Program-made: the position numbers and the translations under genes
The notes under the pieces: generated by a model
What the model was told of the DNA's origin: nothing
Databases searched by the model: none
The model's input: the letters and a program-made list of their open reading frames with translations, nothing else
Shown: piece by piece, positions 15,866 to 25,408 of the stretch
How positions within the stretch are numbered: the stretch's first letter is position 1
Layout of the letters: each line of letters begins with the position of its first letter
Source of the DNA: Oscillospiraceae bacterium
GTDB lineage: Bacteria; Bacillota; Clostridia; Oscillospirales; Ruminococcaceae
Length of the DNA stretch: 64,000 nt
Direction of reading: 5' to 3'
Assembly (NCBI GenBank): GCA_003512525.1
Contig: DOQG01000025.1
Location: 66,757 to 130,756 of the forward strand

Positions 15866-17815
15866 TCACTTATTGTGCTTGGTATAGTTAAGCAGACCGC
15901 CTGCGAGCATCATACCCTTGCCGCGCTCGGATAATTCGCAGGTAACTTCGTATTCTGTACCCTTTGTTATATTTTTTACGGTTATCTTTGTACCGTTTTC
16001 TATAGCGTTTCTTATGCCAGGGAGTTCAAGAACATCGTCACGGTCGATCTTGTCGTAATCGGCTTCATTTACAAAGCACAGAGGAAGAATGCCGTTGTTT
16101 ATAAGGTTCTGTCTGTGGATACGGGCAAACGACTTGCAGATTATAGCCTTTACGCCGAGGTAGAGAGGGGCGAGAGCTGCGTGTTCTCTTGATGAGCCCT
16201 GACCGTAGTTAGCGCCGCCGACAATAATGCTCTTTCCGAGCTCCTTTGCTCTTGTCGGGAATGTTTCGTCGCATACGGTAAAGCAGTATTCCGAAATCGC
16301 GGGGATATTTGAACGCAGAGGTAATATCTTTGCGCCGGCAGGCATAATATGGTCTGTAGTGATATTGTCGCCGACCTTCAGAGAAACCTCGGCCTTGATA
16401 TCTTCAGCGAGAGGAACATTTATGGGGAACGGTTTTATGTTGGGTCCTCTGAGGACTTCTACATCGGGAGCTTCCTCGGGCGAAGCGGGAGAAACTACCA
16501 TATTGTCGTTTATCAGGAACTTTTCGGGCATTACATAGGGAGGCATATCTCCTGCAAGTCTGGGATCTGTGAATACGCCTGTGAGTGCCGAGATTGCGGC
16601 TGTTTCAGGAGAAACAAGGTAGATCTGACCGTCCTTTGTTCCGCTTCTGCCTAAGAAGTTTCTGTTGAAGGTACGCAGTGAGATACCCTTTGAATTAGGC
16701 GACTGACCCATACCTATGCACGGACCGCAGGCACTCTCAAGTATTCTTGCACCGGCACTGATGAGTATCGATAATGCGCCGCAGTCTGCAAGCATATTGA
16801 AGACCTGCTTTGAGCCGGGAGCAATCGAAAGGCTGACATCGGGATGTACCGTCTTGCCCTTTAATATATGAGCAACCTTCAGCATATCCTGTAAGGAGGA
16901 GTTGGTACATGAACCGATACATACCTGATCTATCTTGATAGCACCGATCTCCTTAACAGTCTTTACATTGTCGGGGCTGTGAGGACAAGCTGCCATAGGA
17001 ACAAGCTCGGAAAGATCAATGTTGATCTCTTCGTCGTATACGGCATCGGGATCTGCGCTGAGAGCAACGAAGTCTTCTTCACGATCCTGCGCCTTCAAGA
17101 AAGCAAGAGTTGTTTCATCGGAGGGGAATATAGATGTTGTAGCACCGAGTTCCGCGCCCATATTGGTAATTGTTGCACGCTCGGGTACGCTGAGGCTCTT
17201 TACGCCTTCGCCGCAGTATTCGATAACCTTGCCCACACCGCCTTTAACGGACATTATCTGAAGTACCTTTAAGATCACGTCCTTTGCGGAAACCCAGTCG
17301 TTCAGTTTTCCTGTGAGGTTTACCTTTACTACCTTGGGCATTGTTATGTAATATGCACCGCCGCCCATTGCGACAGCAACGTCAAGACCGCCTGCACCCA
17401 TTGCGAGCATACCGATACCGCCGCCTGTGGGAGTGTGGCTGTCAGAGCCGATAAGGGTCTTGCCCGGCTTGCCGAAACGTTCAAGGTGAACCTGGTGGCA
17501 GATACCGTTGCCGGGACGTGAAAAATAAATTCCGTGCTTCTTTGCAACACTGCCTATGTATCTGTGGTCATCGGCATTTTCAAAGCCTGACTGGAGCGTG
17601 TTGTGATCGATATAAGCGAGCGAACGCTCTGTCTTTACTCTGTCTATGCCCATAGCTTCAAACTGAAGATATGCCATTGTACCGGTAGCGTCCTGGGTCA
17701 GAGTCTGGTCGATGCGCAGACCTATTTCTGTGCCTTTTATCATCTCACCGTCAATTATGTGATCCTTGATGATTTTTTCGGTAAGGGTAAGTCCCTTGCT
17801 TTCGTTGTTTCCCAT
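15866..17815 (-). CDS. acnA: Aconitate hydratase
   Basis: 649 residues, the short single-chain form common in anaerobic Firmicutes. It isomerises citrate to isocitrate with a [4Fe-4S] cluster. Cluster ligands are visible as CIGSCTNSS (near residue 300) and SACGPCIGMGQSP (near 365); GSDSHTPTGGGIGMLAMG (near 125) and the swivelling-domain motif GGANYGQGSSREHAAL (near 535) complete the family signature. First gene of acn-icd-rex with a consensus-like promoter. The gene symbol follows family usage; it could be annotated acn. Confidence 0.93.
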   Translation of the reverse strand: MGNNESKGLTLTEKIIKDHIIDGEMIKGTEIGLRIDQTLTQDATGTMAYLQFEAMGIDRVKTERSLAYIDHNTLQSGFENADDHRYIGSVAKKHGIYFSRPGNGICHQVHLERFGKPGKTLIGSDSHTPTGGGIGMLAMGAGGLDVAVAMGGGAYYITMPKVVKVNLTGKLNDWVSAKDVILKVLQIMSVKGGVGKVIEYCGEGVKSLSVPERATITNMGAELGATTSIFPSDETTLAFLKAQDREEDFVALSADPDAVYDEEINIDLSELVPMAACPHSPDNVKTVKEIGAIKIDQVCIGSCTNSSLQDMLKVAHILKGKTVHPDVSLSIAPGSKQVFNMLADCGALSILISAGARILESACGPCIGMGQSPNSKGISLRTFNRNFLGRSGTKDGQIYLVSPETAAISALTGVFTDPRLAGDMPPYVMPEKFLINDNMVVSPASPEEAPDVEVLRGPNIKPFPINVPLAEDIKAEVSLKVGDNITTDHIMPAGAKILPLRSNIPAISEYCFTVCDETFPTRAKELGKSIIVGGANYGQGSSREHAALAPLYLGVKAIICKSFARIHRQNLINNGILPLCFVNEADYDKIDRDDVLELPGIRNAIENGTKITVKNITKGTEYEVTCELSERGKGMMLAGGLLNYTKHNK

Positions 17816-17846
17816 TTTTGTCCTCCTGAAAAAAAGATTACAGTTA

Positions 17847-17875
17847 ATTATACATTATATTAAAGTAAAAGTCAA
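17847..17875 (-). promoter_or_regulatory. Sigma-A promoter of acn-icd-rex
   Basis: On the minus strand: -35 TTGACT (17875-17870), 17-bp spacer, -10 TATAAT (17852-17847). The 319-bp gap between acn and the divergent lipoprotein gene holds this promoter and the one at 18022-18051; I see nothing else in it. Confidence 0.8.
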
Positions 17876-18021
17876 GAATCTGCACAGCTTTATGAAAGAA
17901 TGAAGAATAAGAATTGCAAATTTCGTTTAGTCATATTGCACAAGCGCAAATACGGTTTATTATCGGATATATAGAAAATTTTATCCGTAAGTGCAAATTT
18001 GAGAAAATTAACCCGATACGG

Positions 18022-18051
18022 TTGACTTCAACAGTGGAGATATTGTATAAT
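18022..18051 (+). promoter_or_regulatory. Sigma-A promoter of the GHL10 lipoprotein-amidase pair
   Basis: -35 TTGACT (18022-18027), 18-bp spacer, -10 TATAAT (18046-18051), about 84 bp upstream of the start at 18135. Confidence 0.72.
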
Positions 18052-18134
18052 TCAAATGTATATCCTGTATTTGCGGGGAATTTTACGAGGCGTATTTTAA
18101 TGCAGATTGTAAAAAATTACCGAAAGGAAAATAT

Positions 18135-19748
18135 ATGTCCGTAAAAAAGAAAATAACATTAACAGCAATTATTGCAGCGGTGTCGGTACTGGCAAGCGGA
18201 TGCGGCAAGGCTATGATACTTGAAAACAAAGCGTCCGACATTGAATGCAATGATAATATAATAAGCGGGGTCGCTTTTAGCAAAACCGAGATAAAGCCGG
18301 CAGAAAGCATACCAGATCAGACAGGCTCTCATCAGACGACTGTCGTTACATCAACGACAAAAGCGGCTGCTTCACAGCAAACGAAGCCTGAAACCGTACA
18401 AACGACCGTGTCTTCTTCCGAAACCTCATATAAAGAAAACTCATACGATGAGCCGTCAGAAGAAACGATCTATGCTATTCCGGACAGTACGAAACCGCCG
18501 GTTTCGATAGTCGAAACCAAAACCGAGCCACCTGCGACCGTGCTTCAAACAACCGAAAGCACGTCACAAAAACCTATGCCCGAGCCTGACAGCGACAGCG
18601 TTCCTTCATCTACAGACAGTCTGCCTGTAAACAGCTACACGGCGCTGAATTATAACGAGGTGAAGGGTGTATGGATATGGTATTCCGAACTGTACCCGAT
18701 TCTTACCGGAAAAAGCGAGTCACAGCTCAGAAGCGGTATAGGTGAGTATTATGATAACTGTCTTTCGCTTGGCATCAATACGGTCTATGTTCATGTCCGC
18801 CCTTTCGGCGATGCAATATATAAATCCGACTATTTTCCATGGTCGAAATACTGCACAGGCTATATCGGAGAAGATCCCGGCTATGATCCGCTCAACATAA
18901 TGATAGAAGAAGCTCACGCAAGAGGTATATCATTTCAGGCGTGGGTCAACCCGTTGCGTTGTTATCAGGAAGATGACGCTCCTTATGTCAGCACATCATA
19001 TAAGACAGGTCAGTGGTATGATACCAAAGACGGCGACTACATTGTCAAAGTAAACTCATATTGGTGGCTCAACCCTGCGTATAAGGAGGTAACAGACCTT
19101 ATTGCAAACGGAGCGGCAGAGCTTGTTTCGAGATATGATGTAGACGGTGTTCATATAGATGATTATTTTTACCCTACAACCGATGAAACATTTGACAGCA
19201 TCGCTTTTGGCGCTTCTTCGTACAGCAGTCTGTCGCAGTTCAGGCTGGATAATTGCAGCCGCATGGTAGCGGGTATGTACAACGCGGTGAAGTCACACAA
19301 TCCGACTGCATTGTTCGGAGTCAGCGCACAGGGAAATGTAACTAACAACGAAACACAGCTTTATGCGGACGTGAAGAAATGGTCTGAGGAAAGCGGTTAT
19401 GTTGATTACATGGCACCGCAGATCTATTACGGTTTTGATAATAGCGGTCAGCCGTTTGAGCAAGTCGTTGAACAGTGGGACAAAATGCTTGCAGGTACAG
19501 GCAAAACGCTTATACCCGGTCTTGCAGTGTACAAAATAGGCACTGAGGACGAATGGGCAGGCGACGGCAGATACGAATGGATAAACAATACGCAGATCAT
19601 TAAACGACAGATAGAAATGTCACAGAATACCGCAAACTACGGCGGTGTCATACTTTATAGCTATAAGTTCATATTTGAACCCGACAGCAGTGTAGGAACT
19701 GCTGTTGAAAACGAAATAGCGGCGTTCAAGCCGCTCCTTACACAGTGA
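18135..19748 (+). CDS. GHL10-family glycoside-hydrolase-like lipoprotein
   Basis: 537 residues. The signal peptide ends in a lipobox (VLASGCGK, Cys near residue 23). Residues ~50-165 are a Ser/Thr/Pro/Glu-rich linker that would reach across the cell wall. The catalytic-type domain starts near residue 175 (EVKGVWIWYSELYP) and is a GHL10 (DUF187, PF02638) TIM barrel: INTVYVHVRPFGDAIYKS, ISFQAWVNPLR, RYDVDGVHIDDYFYP, YVDYMAPQIYYGF. Proteins of this group act on peptidoglycan or other polysaccharides; the target here is unknown. It is followed 28 bases later by an amidase carrying a related N-terminal domain, which points to cell wall work. Confidence 0.84.
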   Translation: MSVKKKITLTAIIAAVSVLASGCGKAMILENKASDIECNDNIISGVAFSKTEIKPAESIPDQTGSHQTTVVTSTTKAAASQQTKPETVQTTVSSSETSYKENSYDEPSEETIYAIPDSTKPPVSIVETKTEPPATVLQTTESTSQKPMPEPDSDSVPSSTDSLPVNSYTALNYNEVKGVWIWYSELYPILTGKSESQLRSGIGEYYDNCLSLGINTVYVHVRPFGDAIYKSDYFPWSKYCTGYIGEDPGYDPLNIMIEEAHARGISFQAWVNPLRCYQEDDAPYVSTSYKTGQWYDTKDGDYIVKVNSYWWLNPAYKEVTDLIANGAAELVSRYDVDGVHIDDYFYPTTDETFDSIAFGASSYSSLSQFRLDNCSRMVAGMYNAVKSHNPTALFGVSAQGNVTNNETQLYADVKKWSEESGYVDYMAPQIYYGFDNSGQPFEQVVEQWDKMLAGTGKTLIPGLAVYKIGTEDEWAGDGRYEWINNTQIIKRQIEMSQNTANYGGVILYSYKFIFEPDSSVGTAVENEIAAFKPLLTQ

Positions 19749-19775
19749 CAGTCAACACGGAAGGAAGAGCAATAA

Positions 19776-22736
19776 ATGAGAAAAAGAACAGTCGGAATAA
19801 TTGCAGGCGCTTTGTCTGTGATAATGTTGCTTTCACAAATGAGCGTGATGGCGCAGGAAAACGATACAGATGAAAAAGCTTCAACCGAACAGTCGCAACA
19901 GGCGAAGCCGCAAACCGCCGAGCCGAAGTTTACATTAACGGATGAGTTGAAGGCTACAGTAGTAAATCTTGGCGATTTTGAAGCTGAGAAGTTCAGCGAA
20001 AATTTTTCTGCTAAGCTTGATACGCTTATAAGCTACGGAATGAACGGAGTATACATAAATCCTTATGACAAGAAAGTTTCATATTTTACAACAGATATGA
20101 ACAAAGACAGTGACAGGCTTGAAAAAGCACTCGCTGTCGCAACAAAAAAGGGAATGCAGAGGTTTGTGTATTTCGATGTCAACAGAGCAATGTCAGCTTG
20201 TCCGGAAGGCGAGGACAAGTATGACTATCTGGTGAGTGAAGCGCATAAATTTGCTCTCAGGTACAGATGCAACGGAATAATTCTTACAGGATTTTACGGT
20301 TCAAACAATAACGCCGTATATGACGAATACATGAAGAAGGGTTCGGGGATAGGCTATAAAAACTGGCTATTTGACAGCGTCGAATACAAATTCGCTACAG
20401 TCAGTGAGGTTATTCATCTTTCGGATAATTCGATAGCGGTAGGTCTGGATGCTAAAGACGTTTGGGCTAATTCATCAAGAAACGAAAAAGGAAGCGATAC
20501 CTCCGCTAAATATTCGGCATATTATAACGGTTATGCCGATACCAAGACATTTGTCGAAAAAGGACTGGCGGACTTTATCGTGGCAAATGCTTCCGGTTCG
20601 CTTGATGATGCAGTTGTGGGATTTGATGAGGTTTGCTCGTGGTGGAGCGATGTAGCCAAAGCAGCCGATATACCGTTGTATATTGTTCATCATAATGAAA
20701 AAATAGGAACAGACGAAGCAGGCTGGGAAGTTGAGGATCAGCTCTTAAAACAGCTTGCGAAAGCCGATGAGCTTGATAATTATTCGGGCAGTGTTTTCTA
20801 TTCCGAGAAATCACTTGAAGATAACCCGATGGGAACTACCGATACACTGACAAAATATTTTAATGATCAGATAAACGTTGACAGCCTTTTTGAGGATCTG
20901 GAAATGACCTCGCCGTATTATACGAATTATTCTACAGATGATACATCTGTTGCGTTTATGGGTACATTCGATGAAAACTTCGACGTTTATTTTGACGGTG
21001 AAAAGCTGACGCTTAACGAAGCGGGCAACTTCTATTTTGAAAAGCAGCTTGAAGTCGGAATGAATACTTTCGTCATTACACACAAGGGCAAGACGATAAA
21101 CTATAATATAGAGCGAACCATCAACGTGCTGAAATCTGTCGGTAGCTCGGTTTCGGAGGGCAAGACACTGAGTGTTGACGGAGGCACATCCGTATCGATT
21201 TTAGCTGTCGCCTATAAAGGCTCATACGCTACCGCTACTCTCGGCGGTACTACTATTGAGCTTACCGAAAACGCTAAATCCGATGTAGTTGATATCAACT
21301 CCTCGTATGCTGCATTTACAGGTAAGATTACCGTTCCCGAGGGAATTGTCGATGAAGAGCAGTACCTTGGAAATATTGAAATATCAGCCTCTTATGCAGG
21401 ATATTCACGAACATATATTGGCGCTGAGGTAACAGTAAACGCTGTAAAGCTTCCTGAGAAAAACGTTGAAATCATCGATGAAATACCTGCGGATCAGAGC
21501 TCGTTCGGCGACTCCGAAGTTGTCGGAAAGCTCTCGCCTGCAATTTCAGAAGACACAGATGTTACTTATGTTAAGCTGAATAAGAATTTTGCTTATATTT
21601 ACGACGGAAATAATACAGATTCTGTTAATCCTCCGAATGTCGGACAGCTTCCCGAGGGAACACTCGACTATTATAAAAGCGAATGGGACGATTATTATGT
21701 GACCACCTCTGGCAAGCGTTTCCTTAAGGAGGACGCTGACCTTGTGAGCGGTGTCGGAATGGGCGAAAATCCGCTTGTTGTAAAGGCAATAGGCAACTCG
21801 GGCGGCGATTCATTCATACAGATGTCGCTTGAAGACCGTTCTTCTTTCACTGTGACTCCTATCGGCAATGAATATTATACGGGCGTTGACGGCGATTTCA
21901 ATTTAGATGATTTTACCGCTCAATATATTTATGTTACTTTTGATAATGTAACTTCGGTCACATCACTTCCCGATTTTGATAACTGTACTGTATTCAGTGC
22001 CGGCGAATGGCAGCAGGTGGAAGTTGACGGCGTTATGAAGTTCAGGCTTGTGCTGAAGCTCCGTCAGCCCGGTGTATACGCGGGAAACAGCGCTACATAT
22101 GACTCTGACGGCAATCTTATGTTCAAGTTTGAGATACTCACAAACGATATCACAAATATGACTATAGTAATCGATCCGGGACACGGTGTATCGGAATACG
22201 GCTATGACGATCCCGGTGCTATAGGTCATATCGAAGAAGCGGGTGCTAACCTTGCGGTCGCAAAGCTTGTTGAAGCCAAACTCAAAGAGCTTGGCGTAAA
22301 TGTTGTAAGACTCAATACCGAGTCCGAATTTTATGATACGATGAGAAGACCGTATTATGCGCGAGATTACGGCTGCGACCTTTATATAGCTATCCATTCC
22401 AACAAGGCAGGCTCGGAAGATGCCAGAGGCACAGAATGCTATTACTATACTTCATATTCTCAGCCGCTTGCCGAGTCGCTTACAAGACACGTTTCATCTT
22501 ATTTCAGCAACAGTGTTTATTCTGACGGAGCTGATTGTAACAGAGGTGCTCAGTACAGCTATATGTGGACGACAAAGCAGCAGGATTTCCCGTCTGTGCT
22601 TATAGAGATGGGATTTGTAAGCAACTATGAAGATGCTATGGCGCTTGCAAATTCTACCGATCAAGACGGCATTGCACAGGCTATTGTTGACGGAATACAG
22701 GAATATGTAACAAGAAGCGGTGTTTCTTCTTACTGA
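19776..22736 (+). CDS. GHL10-like / N-acetylmuramoyl-L-alanine amidase fusion
   Basis: 986 residues with a signal peptide (residues ~1-26). Residues ~50-360 look like a diverged GHL10-type barrel (YGMNGVYINPY, RCNGIILTGFYG, GLADFIVANASGS, PLYIVHH). Residues ~385-800 are beta-rich. The C-terminal Amidase_3 domain (from ~798) has the zinc and catalytic residues: IDPGHG, EEAGANLAVA, YIAIHSNKA and the Glu of LIEMGFVSN. It would cut the amide bond between MurNAc and the stem peptide outside the cell. The fusion of both domain types, right behind a free GHL10 lipoprotein, suggests a shared substrate. GGAAGGA precedes the ATG. Confidence 0.85.
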   Translation: MRKRTVGIIAGALSVIMLLSQMSVMAQENDTDEKASTEQSQQAKPQTAEPKFTLTDELKATVVNLGDFEAEKFSENFSAKLDTLISYGMNGVYINPYDKKVSYFTTDMNKDSDRLEKALAVATKKGMQRFVYFDVNRAMSACPEGEDKYDYLVSEAHKFALRYRCNGIILTGFYGSNNNAVYDEYMKKGSGIGYKNWLFDSVEYKFATVSEVIHLSDNSIAVGLDAKDVWANSSRNEKGSDTSAKYSAYYNGYADTKTFVEKGLADFIVANASGSLDDAVVGFDEVCSWWSDVAKAADIPLYIVHHNEKIGTDEAGWEVEDQLLKQLAKADELDNYSGSVFYSEKSLEDNPMGTTDTLTKYFNDQINVDSLFEDLEMTSPYYTNYSTDDTSVAFMGTFDENFDVYFDGEKLTLNEAGNFYFEKQLEVGMNTFVITHKGKTINYNIERTINVLKSVGSSVSEGKTLSVDGGTSVSILAVAYKGSYATATLGGTTIELTENAKSDVVDINSSYAAFTGKITVPEGIVDEEQYLGNIEISASYAGYSRTYIGAEVTVNAVKLPEKNVEIIDEIPADQSSFGDSEVVGKLSPAISEDTDVTYVKLNKNFAYIYDGNNTDSVNPPNVGQLPEGTLDYYKSEWDDYYVTTSGKRFLKEDADLVSGVGMGENPLVVKAIGNSGGDSFIQMSLEDRSSFTVTPIGNEYYTGVDGDFNLDDFTAQYIYVTFDNVTSVTSLPDFDNCTVFSAGEWQQVEVDGVMKFRLVLKLRQPGVYAGNSATYDSDGNLMFKFEILTNDITNMTIVIDPGHGVSEYGYDDPGAIGHIEEAGANLAVAKLVEAKLKELGVNVVRLNTESEFYDTMRRPYYARDYGCDLYIAIHSNKAGSEDARGTECYYYTSYSQPLAESLTRHVSSYFSNSVYSDGADCNRGAQYSYMWTTKQQDFPSVLIEMGFVSNYEDAMALANSTDQDGIAQAIVDGIQEYVTRSGVSSY

Positions 22737-22740
22737 TAAT

Positions 22741-22797
22741 TGCAAATGCGGCAGGTCATATGCTTGCCGCATTTGTGCATATGCAGAGCCTTTTTTT
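22741..22797 (+). terminator. Probable terminator after the amidase gene
   Basis: A stem of AAATGCGGCA and TGCCGCATTT (10 bp, extended by outer TGC-GCA pairs) sits directly after the stop. The T tract (22791-22797) comes some 12 bases later, so termination may be weak or the hairpin may protect the mRNA end. Confidence 0.5.
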
Positions 22798-22817
22798 GCG
22801 AAAGAAACAAAAAAGAC

Positions 22818-22846
22818 TTGCAATTTTCGCTCTCTTTTGCTATAAT
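22818..22846 (+). promoter_or_regulatory. Sigma-A promoter of purA
   Basis: -35 TTGCAA (22818-22823), 17-bp spacer, -10 TATAAT (22841-22846), about 75 bp before the purA start. The leader shows no recognised purine riboswitch. Confidence 0.75.
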
Positions 22847-22921
22847 GTTAATGTGCTATGCAAAGGGCTGTCGCGCCCGTTGCAAATATAATATTTTTTT
22901 AAACAGAAATGGGGACTTTCA

Positions 22922-24196
22922 ATGCCGGCAAATATAGTTGTAGGAACTCAATGGGGTGACGAAGGTAAGGGCAAGATAATTGATATTATCGCATCAAGAG
23001 CTGATGTTGTAGTGCGTTCACAAGGCGGTAACAACGCAGGTCACACTGTAGTGAATGACGGTCAGACTTACAAGCTTCACCTTATTCCTTCGGGCATTCT
23101 CTATAAAAACACGCCCTGCCTTATCGGCGCAGGTGTGGTTCTTGATCCTAAGGATCTTTTATCCGAAATCGACAACCTTTCATCCAGAGGCGTTTCTTTT
23201 GATAATCTGAAGATAGATCCCAGAGCTCATGTCGTAATGCCCTGGCATATAACGCTCGACGGACTTTCAGAAAAGTTCAGAGGTAATTCCGATATAGGCA
23301 CTACAAAGCGCGGCATAGGTCCTTGCTATATGGATAAATATGAACGTTGCGGTATCCGTGTTTACGACCTTGTTCACCCTGAGGTTTTCGCTGAAAAGGC
23401 AAGAATGACAGGCAAGCTCAAGAACAAGATAATCACAGAAGTGTATGGCGGCGAACCTCATGACATCGAAGCTATCATAAAGGAATACACCGAATACGGT
23501 AAGCGTCTGGCAAAGTATGTAGATGACGTATCGGTTATCGTTTATGAAGCCGCTAAGGCAAACAAGACGATAATGTTTGAGGGCGCACAGGCTACGCTCC
23601 TTGATATTGACTTCGGTACTTATCCTTATGTTACATCATCACACCCCTTATCTGCAGGTGTTTGTGTCGGTACAGGCGTTGGTCCTATGATAATATCTAA
23701 CATCATAGGTGTTGCAAAGGCTTATACCACAAGAGTCGGCAAAGGTCCTTTCCCGACAGAGCTTGATGATGAGATAGGCGAAACCATAAGAAACAAGGGC
23801 GGCGAGTTCGGAACTACTACAGGCAGACCCAGAAGAACAGGTTGGTTTGACGCTGTAATCGTACGTCACTCAGTCAGAGTAAACGGACTTTCTTCACTTG
23901 CTATCAATAAGCTGGATACACTCGGTGGCATCGGCGACCTCAAGGTCTGCGTTGCTTATAAAAAGCCTGATGGCACTGTTATCGAAAATTTCCCTGCAGC
24001 GCTTGAAGAACTTGCAGATTGCACACCGGTATACGAAACGCTTAAGGGTTTTGACGATGATGTTTCAGCTTGCCGCAGTTTTGACGAACTGCCAGATGCT
24101 TGCAGGAAGTATATCGAAAGACTGGAAGAGCTCTGCGATTGTCATATTTCAATGGTAGGTGTAGGTCCTGACAGAGAACAGATAATCGAAAGATAA
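22922..24196 (+). CDS. purA: Adenylosuccinate synthetase PurA
   Basis: 424 residues, usual length. PurA joins IMP and aspartate with GTP in the first step of AMP synthesis. The N-terminal GTQWGDEGKGKI holds the catalytic Asp and GTP loop; GGNNAGHTV (near residue 38), GTTKRGIGPCY (near 127), GAQATLLDIDFGTYPYVTSS (near 220) and TTTGRPRRTGWFD (near 298) are all intact. It stands alone from other purine genes, with its own promoter. Confidence 0.97.
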   Translation: MPANIVVGTQWGDEGKGKIIDIIASRADVVVRSQGGNNAGHTVVNDGQTYKLHLIPSGILYKNTPCLIGAGVVLDPKDLLSEIDNLSSRGVSFDNLKIDPRAHVVMPWHITLDGLSEKFRGNSDIGTTKRGIGPCYMDKYERCGIRVYDLVHPEVFAEKARMTGKLKNKIITEVYGGEPHDIEAIIKEYTEYGKRLAKYVDDVSVIVYEAAKANKTIMFEGAQATLLDIDFGTYPYVTSSHPLSAGVCVGTGVGPMIISNIIGVAKAYTTRVGKGPFPTELDDEIGETIRNKGGEFGTTTGRPRRTGWFDAVIVRHSVRVNGLSSLAINKLDTLGGIGDLKVCVAYKKPDGTVIENFPAALEELADCTPVYETLKGFDDDVSACRSFDELPDACRKYIERLEELCDCHISMVGVGPDREQIIER

Positions 24197-24218
24197 CAAA
24201 GCTTTAGGACGTGTTTGA

Positions 24219-24983
24219 TTGAATATCCTTTTTATAGGAGATGTCGTGGGGCAGAAGTCCTGCGCAAATCTCAGAGAAAAATTGCCTTTTCTCAAAAGAG
24301 AATATAACATTGATACTGTTATAGCAAACGGTGAAAACTCCGCAGACGGAAACGGCATAACGCCTGTAACGGCAAAATACCTTCTTGACAGCGGGATCGA
24401 TTGTGTTACAACAGGAAACCATTGCTTCAGAAGAAAGGAAATGGATGCCTTCTACGAAACATCGGACATAGTGATCCGACCGGCAAATTTCCCGGATGAA
24501 GTAGTCGGTAAAGGATATACTGTACTTGATCGCGGCAGATATTCGATATGTGTTATAAATCTTATGGGTGTTGTTTTTATGCAGAACCTTGAAAATCCTT
24601 TTCACTGCATCGACAGGATTCTGAGCGAAATCAAATCAAAGGTAATAATTGTAGACTTCCATGCGGAAGCTACTTCGGAGAAAAGGGCGCTCGGACATTA
24701 TCTTACCGGTAAGGTTTCAGCCGTGCTCGGTACGCACACACACGTCCAGACAGCAGATGAAGAGATACTTGACGGTCGCACAGGATATATTACCGATGTC
24801 GGTATGACAGGTGTTATCGATTCGGTTCTCGGCATCAAAAAAGAGATCATAATAAACAATATGATAACGGGATATCCGCAGAGATATGAATATGCAGAAG
24901 GCAGATATTATATCTGTGGCGCGGTTATTTCGGTTGATGAAAAAACAGGTATCTGTACCTCAATAAAGAGGATCAGATACTGA
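24219..24983 (+). CDS. YmdB-like metallophosphoesterase (TIGR00282 type)
   Basis: 254 residues from a TTG start preceded by AGGACG. The metal ligands of the family are seen in FIGDVVG, VIANGENSADGNGIT, TTGNHCFRR, DFHAEATSEK and GTHTHVQTAD. YmdB of Bacillus subtilis hydrolyses cyclic nucleotides in vitro and affects biofilm and motility choices; whether this protein does the same is inferred. It sits between purA and spoVS, and ymdB beside spoVS is the known Firmicutes order. Confidence 0.9.
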   Translation: MNILFIGDVVGQKSCANLREKLPFLKREYNIDTVIANGENSADGNGITPVTAKYLLDSGIDCVTTGNHCFRRKEMDAFYETSDIVIRPANFPDEVVGKGYTVLDRGRYSICVINLMGVVFMQNLENPFHCIDRILSEIKSKVIIVDFHAEATSEKRALGHYLTGKVSAVLGTHTHVQTADEEILDGRTGYITDVGMTGVIDSVLGIKKEIIINNMITGYPQRYEYAEGRYYICGAVISVDEKTGICTSIKRIRY

Positions 24984-25007
24984 ATATAAATTACCGGGAG
25001 GTTTAAA

Positions 25008-25268
25008 ATGGAAGTAGTAAAAGTTTCAGCAAAATCCGTACCTAAGTCGGTTGCAGGCGCAATAGCAGCAGTTATCCGTGAAAACGGTGAAGTTGAAGTT
25101 CAGGCTGTTGGCGCAGGTGCTTCTAATCAGGCAGTAAAAGCTATAGCAATATCCAGAAGCTATATGGCATTGTCCGGCGTGGATCTTGTGTGCATCCCTG
25201 CTTTCACTACCGTAAGCATCGACGGCGAGGAACGCACAGCAATGAAGTTTATCGTTGAATGCCGATAA
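25008..25268 (+). CDS. spoVS: Stage V sporulation protein S
   Basis: 86 residues, the normal size, with the near-invariant family opening VVKVSAKSVPKSVAGAIAAV and middle GAGASNQAVKAIAISRSY. SpoVS is a small Alba-like protein needed for coat assembly and later sporulation in Bacillus. GGGAGG precedes the ATG, and a strong terminator follows. Confidence 0.95.
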   Translation: MEVVKVSAKSVPKSVAGAIAAVIRENGEVEVQAVGAGASNQAVKAIAISRSYMALSGVDLVCIPAFTTVSIDGEERTAMKFIVECR

Positions 25269-25319
25269 ACTTTTGTTTATGGTAACTTAAGAGGAGAATT
25301 TTTTCCGGCTGTTCCGGCA

Positions 25320-25355
25320 CCGCTCTGACGTTTTGTTGTCAGAGCGGATTTTTTT
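25320..25355 (+). terminator. Strong intrinsic terminator after spoVS
   Basis: A perfect 10-bp stem CCGCTCTGAC / GTCAGAGCGG with an 8-nt loop is followed by ATTTTTTTG. Confidence 0.9.
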
Positions 25356-25408
25356 GTATATATCCTCCTTGCAGGCAGATTATATAAATACAGAAAACGG
25401 AGGTATAT

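Noticed and set aside
17914..18144. 76-residue plus-strand frame in the acn-lipoprotein gap
   Set aside because: It contains the promoter at 18022-18051 and overlaps the start region of the lipoprotein gene; no ribosome binding site.
20449..21083. Several frames of 60-90 residues within the amidase fusion gene
   Set aside because: Shadows in other frames of an uninterrupted 986-residue coding sequence with intact catalytic motifs.
22846..22921. Purine riboswitch in the purA leader
   Set aside because: The leader is only about 70 nt and lacks the conserved junction bases and paired loops of the purine aptamer.
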